This document shows, in pieces, positions 59,589-64,000 of a stretch of 64,000 nucleotides of DNA (its first letter is position 1; each line of letters starts with the position of its first letter). The notes under the pieces are model-generated. The model worked only from the letters and a program-made list of their open reading frames with translations. It was not told the DNA's origin and did no database searches. Made by a program: the position numbers and the translations under genes. The stretch is from Drosophila pseudoobscura (Eukaryota; Arthropoda; Insecta; Diptera; Drosophilidae): NCBI RefSeq assembly GCF_009870125.1, contig NC_046679.1, forward strand, positions 20,646,001 to 20,710,000, given 5' to 3'.

Positions 59589-62500
59589 AATGAAGTAGTG
59601 CGCAAAACGGAATGGAAAAATACCCACGTATATATAGCTGCATTTTCCGAATTCGAATTTTTGCATGCGCACTGCATTGCTAAGGCAAAAGCAATACAAA
59701 TTGCCAACGCTGTTGCAAAATCGGCTATTTTATAGCTATTTCGGCCAATTTTAAAAGTTTTAGTTCCATAAATATTTGAAAATTGTTATTCAGACGGAAA
59801 TCTGATTAGTTTTAAATATTTATTTAGCTATGTTTTGCTATTTTAATTTCTTTAATGAAGTGCAAAACCTTCAAACAAAAAAAAACTACTTTAGCATGTT
59901 TTACGACAAAAACAGCTTGCTTTGATTGCTGCCCAAATGTGCAGGCAAAAAATGAGAATGCATTCGAATGAATTCGGAAGCAATCAATCCCTCACTCTTA
60001 CTCATTTAACTCGTGCCTCGTTGTTGAAATGTGGTTTGTATGAGTTTTACTAAAATTATTTCATTCCAATAAACTCAATTCATTTAGAGCATTAATAATT
60101 CGAATGCCGGTTGTTTGGCATTCATGCAGCAGTACGCAGTAGTAAATCCAGCCTACAGTGGAGTAACTAAGTAAGTATCTCTATCTGTTTACATTAGAAT
60201 GCCATATGTTCTAATTCCAGCCAATCTCTGCCAGGGAACAATAATCCTTTTGTTGGTTGCATTCATTATAAAGATATTCAATCCAATCGTTGGCTGCTCT
60301 GCTCCGATTGGTCAGCCTATCCATGCTGCGCAGCGGATAAAGCGGCCGCTCAGCCAGTTGTCCCGCTCACACCTTATCCGAATCAAAAATGAAAGATTGT
60401 TGATGTGCGCGGGATTGAACTTAATGCCGCCTGTCTTTATCTTTGGCGGGTAGTTTTTGCATAATTCTGCATCTTAAACAGCCAAGGCAAGGTCGTTGAC
60501 GGGTCCGGGTGCCCACTGACAATGTTTACATGGCTTCAAATTACACGCGGGATTAAAGTAGAGATTGTTCGTGAGGGTGGAGTGCGTTGATGTGAATATT
60601 TGTTTACTATTGAACATGGAAGGAATGCTCTTCAAGCATGTCTTGAACTGATTTAAAACAGAAATAAAACTGCAGGACTGGAGGACTATCCTTAAGAAAG
60701 TATTTAATGAATTGATTTTTGAGCACATCTCTTGTCAGCAATGGGAAAGAGAATCATTCAGGCGGGCTCCGTTTTTCACTTACTTTTGCGGATTGCGTTT
60801 TCAGCCAAAACGTTTCGTTTAAAGGTGTTGTTGTTGTTGTCCTGACCAATTTTTTCCGAGCCAAATTTGAGGATATTTAAAAAAAAATTTTAATTAAGAA
60901 AGAAAATATAGATGTCAAGTTTATGTTAATGCATCAATGGGTTATCATTTTTTTTTTCCTTTTTGAAATTAAGGTTCGTTTCGTTGTATAAAAATCGTTT
61001 ACTTTTAATTTCGTCAACGAAAATGTTTTCGTTTTGAAAACGAATAAATCTTTCGGAATGTGAAAACGGGAGCCCCAATTTATGTGTATTTAAAAGACTT
61101 TTGTGTTACTAAAAATTATTTCCTAGAATACCTTAAGAAAGTAGCTGGTTTCCATTGCTTAAGAAACCATTTTCTTTATTTAAATAAAAGAGAACCATTT
61201 TCCCCAACTGCTGACATAGTGGTCCCAGCTCTGCATGGCGTATGGCGAGGGAATCCCTAAGAACTGTAAAACAATTTGGGGGCGCCGACAATTGAGTGGA
61301 TCAATCAACAAGAAGAGCTCCTGCCACCAAAAGGGAACTGGGCTTAGGACTGACGCTCCATCGTCCAGAAGGGACATGTGATGAATTCGCTCTCTAATTG
61401 CCTGCGAACACAGGTGGAAACCAGGGGGCGGGAAGCTTAAAATCATATTAATAAACGTAATGAGCACGTCTGGGCCAATTACATATTCAATTAGAGAATG
61501 GGAACGGGAACCTGCCGGGCGGACTCGTTAGGACAACTCTTGGCCTCCGTGCAACAGGCATCAGGCGTCGGCTGCTCTGTCGCCATCGCCGTCGCTGTTT
61601 CGGTCGCAGCTGATAAGTACTTTTAATTAATTAATCATTACAGAGCCAAAGAACAAAAGACATAAGTCAAAAGCTGCACAAGACCAAATAAAAAATGGCA
61701 CAAATATCGATTTACCCGAAAAAAAAAATATTACAAAGAGAAACCCGAAAAATACCGCCAAGTTTTGTTCTTGGAGCGGTGACAGTCGGCGCCGGGCAAT
61801 CCATCAATTTGTGCAGCGCCAATTACGCCAGTTACTCGTCACGTCACGTCTCAGTCGCCGGACGGACACCACTCGGACAGCGGACGACGGACAATGGACA
61901 GATACGGGCTGCCGTGTGGAGACACTAGAGCTTTGTAAGAAGAATCGACATGAACGACGGCAGTTGAAGTTTTTTCTGGAGCTGTAGCTGTGGCGCCCCA
62001 TCAACCTGGCGTCAGGTTTTGGTCTTTCTGGACACTTGTAACCGGGTTTGACGCCTCCAGTGGCCGTCATCTAGCCCATATATCTTACTTCCGACGGCTT
62101 CCATGGCGCTAAACAGACATTAATGGCGCGACTAACAAATCCCACGAAAGTCCTAATTGGAAATAAATTACAGTACCACTTGACTAGACATGTGCACTCA
62201 AATGTGATCATTACACAGCCAAAGAACAATGAGAAATTGAATAAAGGGCAATAAGATGATCTATGAGACGTATACTTAATCTTCGTCATATCTACCTTTA
62301 GTAAATGTATGATTCTAAGCCAATGATTATCTATTAAAAGACGGATTCCCTGAACTATCAGAAAGGTATTGCACTTCACAGAAAACCAGCTAATATATGA
62401 CTCAACCAGTAGATATATATACTAACTTAAACAAACAATTCTGTGTACTTTTAACCGATAAGAGTACACGACAAATAAGAATTAATTGTCAATTTAATCC

Positions 62501-63632
62501 AAATAGATTTGATAAGATATTAAACAGTTAAGAGAACATATAGAATGTTTCTTGGGAAATTGATAAATACCTTAACTGGACTTCCAAAAGACAGTAAGTG
62601 TGTTTCAAACTTTGCAAAGAATATAAATATCTTCAAGGATGAAAAAATACTACTGCATTTAAAGACCTTTCCTTGCCTTTCATCACGATCCGATTCTAAA
62701 ATCATATAGCTGTCTATAGCTCGATTTCACTTACATATAAGACGACTGTGCCATTAAAAACAATGAATATCTAGGCAATTGTTTAATTCCCGACATATCG
62801 CGATGATAACTAACTAAATTGTGAAACCAAACAGTTCGGTTCATTCCCAAAGCAAAGATAGGATATATGTTGGTATATCCCAAAATGGAAAACTCAAACT
62901 ATATCGCAAACTGTCGAGCAGCAGCCACACCAACCCCCAAACCCTAACACGGATAGTCGTATCTCTCCTGTAGATTGGTGCAATGCTGGCTGTTGTTCGT
63001 TTGGGCATGTGGGACAGTTTCAGTTTTGGGATTGGGACTGGGACTCGGATTGGGTCGAGGTAAGTGGTGTGTAGTGCGAGTTGTATATGGAAAGACACTC
63101 ACACACATCCTGTTACTATTAATTGCTGCTGTCCGAAAAATATAACGAATCACCTTGGAGCGTTTGGGCCGAAAACAGCCAAAAGGACGAAGGGAATGCC
63201 ACAGGCACTGGAGTTGGAATGGCCAACACTCCACTGTCCTTCCCCCTGCCACGAAACTCCTGGCAGTGTAGAGACAAAAACTTGTGAAAATGTCAATCAA
63301 CTTGTACAAAAAAAAAGGAGAGAAAAAAACCAATCCAAAAAAGGAAACAACAAAGTTTTCCTCCAGACAGCCAAAGATGATGCATTGTGCGTGAAAGGTG
63401 CATGAAGATATCTGAATGTTGTATCTCTATCTCTGGCAAAGTTACAGACATGGACACGGGGCATGGACGCACGGACGGACGAACACTCGGATAACTCGTA
63501 GGGGGCGCCTACGAATTGCATCCCACTGAGTCAGAGTCAGAGTCAACGTCAGACAGTCAAAGTCTGAATCGGAGATAAAGTCAGGAGAGTCGTCGTTCGA
63601 CGATTTAAATTCCAGTGTCGTCTCCATAGATG

Positions 63633-63665
63633 AGCTGTCATATGTGCAAATGACGATTGACAGCT
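63633..63665. repeat. Inverted pair AGCTGTCA ... TGACAGCT
   Basis: AGCTGTCA at 63633-63640 and its complement at 63658-63665, 17 nt apart. Each contains TGACAG, the Homothorax/MEIS-type core. Functional use is inferred only. Confidence 0.45.
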
Positions 63666-64000
63666 GCCGCAGTCAGCATCCGTTCTCCAGCAGCTCCTCC
63701 CATAACCAGTCCCAGTCCCAGTCCTGCTCCTAGTTCTCAATTCCACTCCCAATCCCTTTTCTGGTTACAAAACTTCTCCTTTGGTATACGTACGAGTGAG
63801 TACCTGCCCGTCAATTCATTTGGGAATTTCGTGCGAGGTGCTAAAACGTGCCAAAACCATAAAACAAATAAAGAACATTGAGTTTCCAGTTAAAACAAGA
63901 CGTCGACATGAGCATGGACATGGGCGTTACCCCTAATATCAGCGGGCGACAGGAGCGGATTAGCATGTAGCCCAGCCAGCGGGGGCCCAAAGGGGGCGTT

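Larger units (their letters stand above)
58926..64000. other. Gene-free region, expected upstream DNA of labial
   Basis: No gene found. By synteny labial should follow on the plus strand to the right of the window, which would make this 5 kb its 5' control region. It is AT-rich at 59200-61100 and 62100-62900. Visible items are an (AGT)n run at 59571-59588, GTCACGTC/GGACGG-rich DNA at 61830-61900, a TCAGAGTCAGAGTCA run at 63530-63545, and paired AGCTGTCA/TGACAGCT at 63633-63665. No labial coding sequence is present. Confidence 0.55.

Noticed and set aside
59000-64000. Search for labial exon 1
   Set aside because: No frame resembling the labial N-terminus (His/Gln-rich) or its hexapeptide was found; labial must begin beyond the window or be absent.

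Overview
This is animal nuclear DNA from a Drosophila-type fly, covering the proximal Antennapedia complex (ANT-C). The gene set and order give it away: a zen2-type homeobox gene, then proboscipedia (pb), then eight small RR-2 cuticle-protein genes that sit inside the Hox cluster between pb and labial in Drosophila. The window is inverted relative to the usual chromosome drawing. pb comes out at 801 residues, slightly longer than the D. melanogaster protein as I remember it (about 782), with different homopolymer tracts, so this is probably a non-melanogaster Drosophila with the intact lab-pb-zen2 order. I cannot name the species from the sequence alone.

Layout. 1-341 (-): 5' part of zen2, two exons, cut inside the homeodomain by the window edge. 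435-3083: zen2/pb divergent intergenic DNA. 3084-37980 (+): pb, reconstructed as nine exons (non-coding exon 1, main N-terminal exon, a 15-nt microexon, homeobox split over two exons, and four C-terminal exons rich in Gln, His and Gly/Val). Two introns of 11.5 and 17.8 kb make up nearly half of the window; they hold simple repeats and Hox-cofactor-like sites but no gene I can support. 38-41.7 kb: gene-free. 41.8-58.9 kb: cuticle cluster in the order Ccp84Aa(-), Ab(+), Ac(+), Ad(-), Ae(+), Af(+), Ag(-), Edg84A(-). Each has a 12-nt first coding exon, a short intron, its own TATA box, a signal peptide, one chitin-binding RR-2 domain and an Ala/Pro/Val-rich repetitive tail. 58.9-64 kb: no gene seen; by synteny this should be upstream DNA of labial, which lies beyond the window.

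How they work together. zen2 and pb encode homeodomain transcription factors (zen2 is a diverged Hox3-class paralogue, pb the Hox2 protein that specifies adult mouthparts with PBC/EXD-type cofactors). The cuticle genes are unrelated passengers encoding secreted structural proteins of the exoskeleton.

Main new observations. (1) A two-exon gene of 80 codons at 49221-49534 (-), not a cuticle gene and unknown to me, lies in one arm of a large inverted duplication. (2) That duplication pairs Ccp84Ab plus its 3' flank (44.4-46.2 kb) with Ccp84Ad plus its 3' flank (48.7-51.0 kb), with Ccp84Ac in the spacer. (3) Ccp84Ab is a mosaic: the first part of its main exon is nearly identical to Ccp84Aa, and the rest plus about 0.9 kb of downstream DNA is nearly identical to Ccp84Ad, with the switch in about 44,439-44,490.
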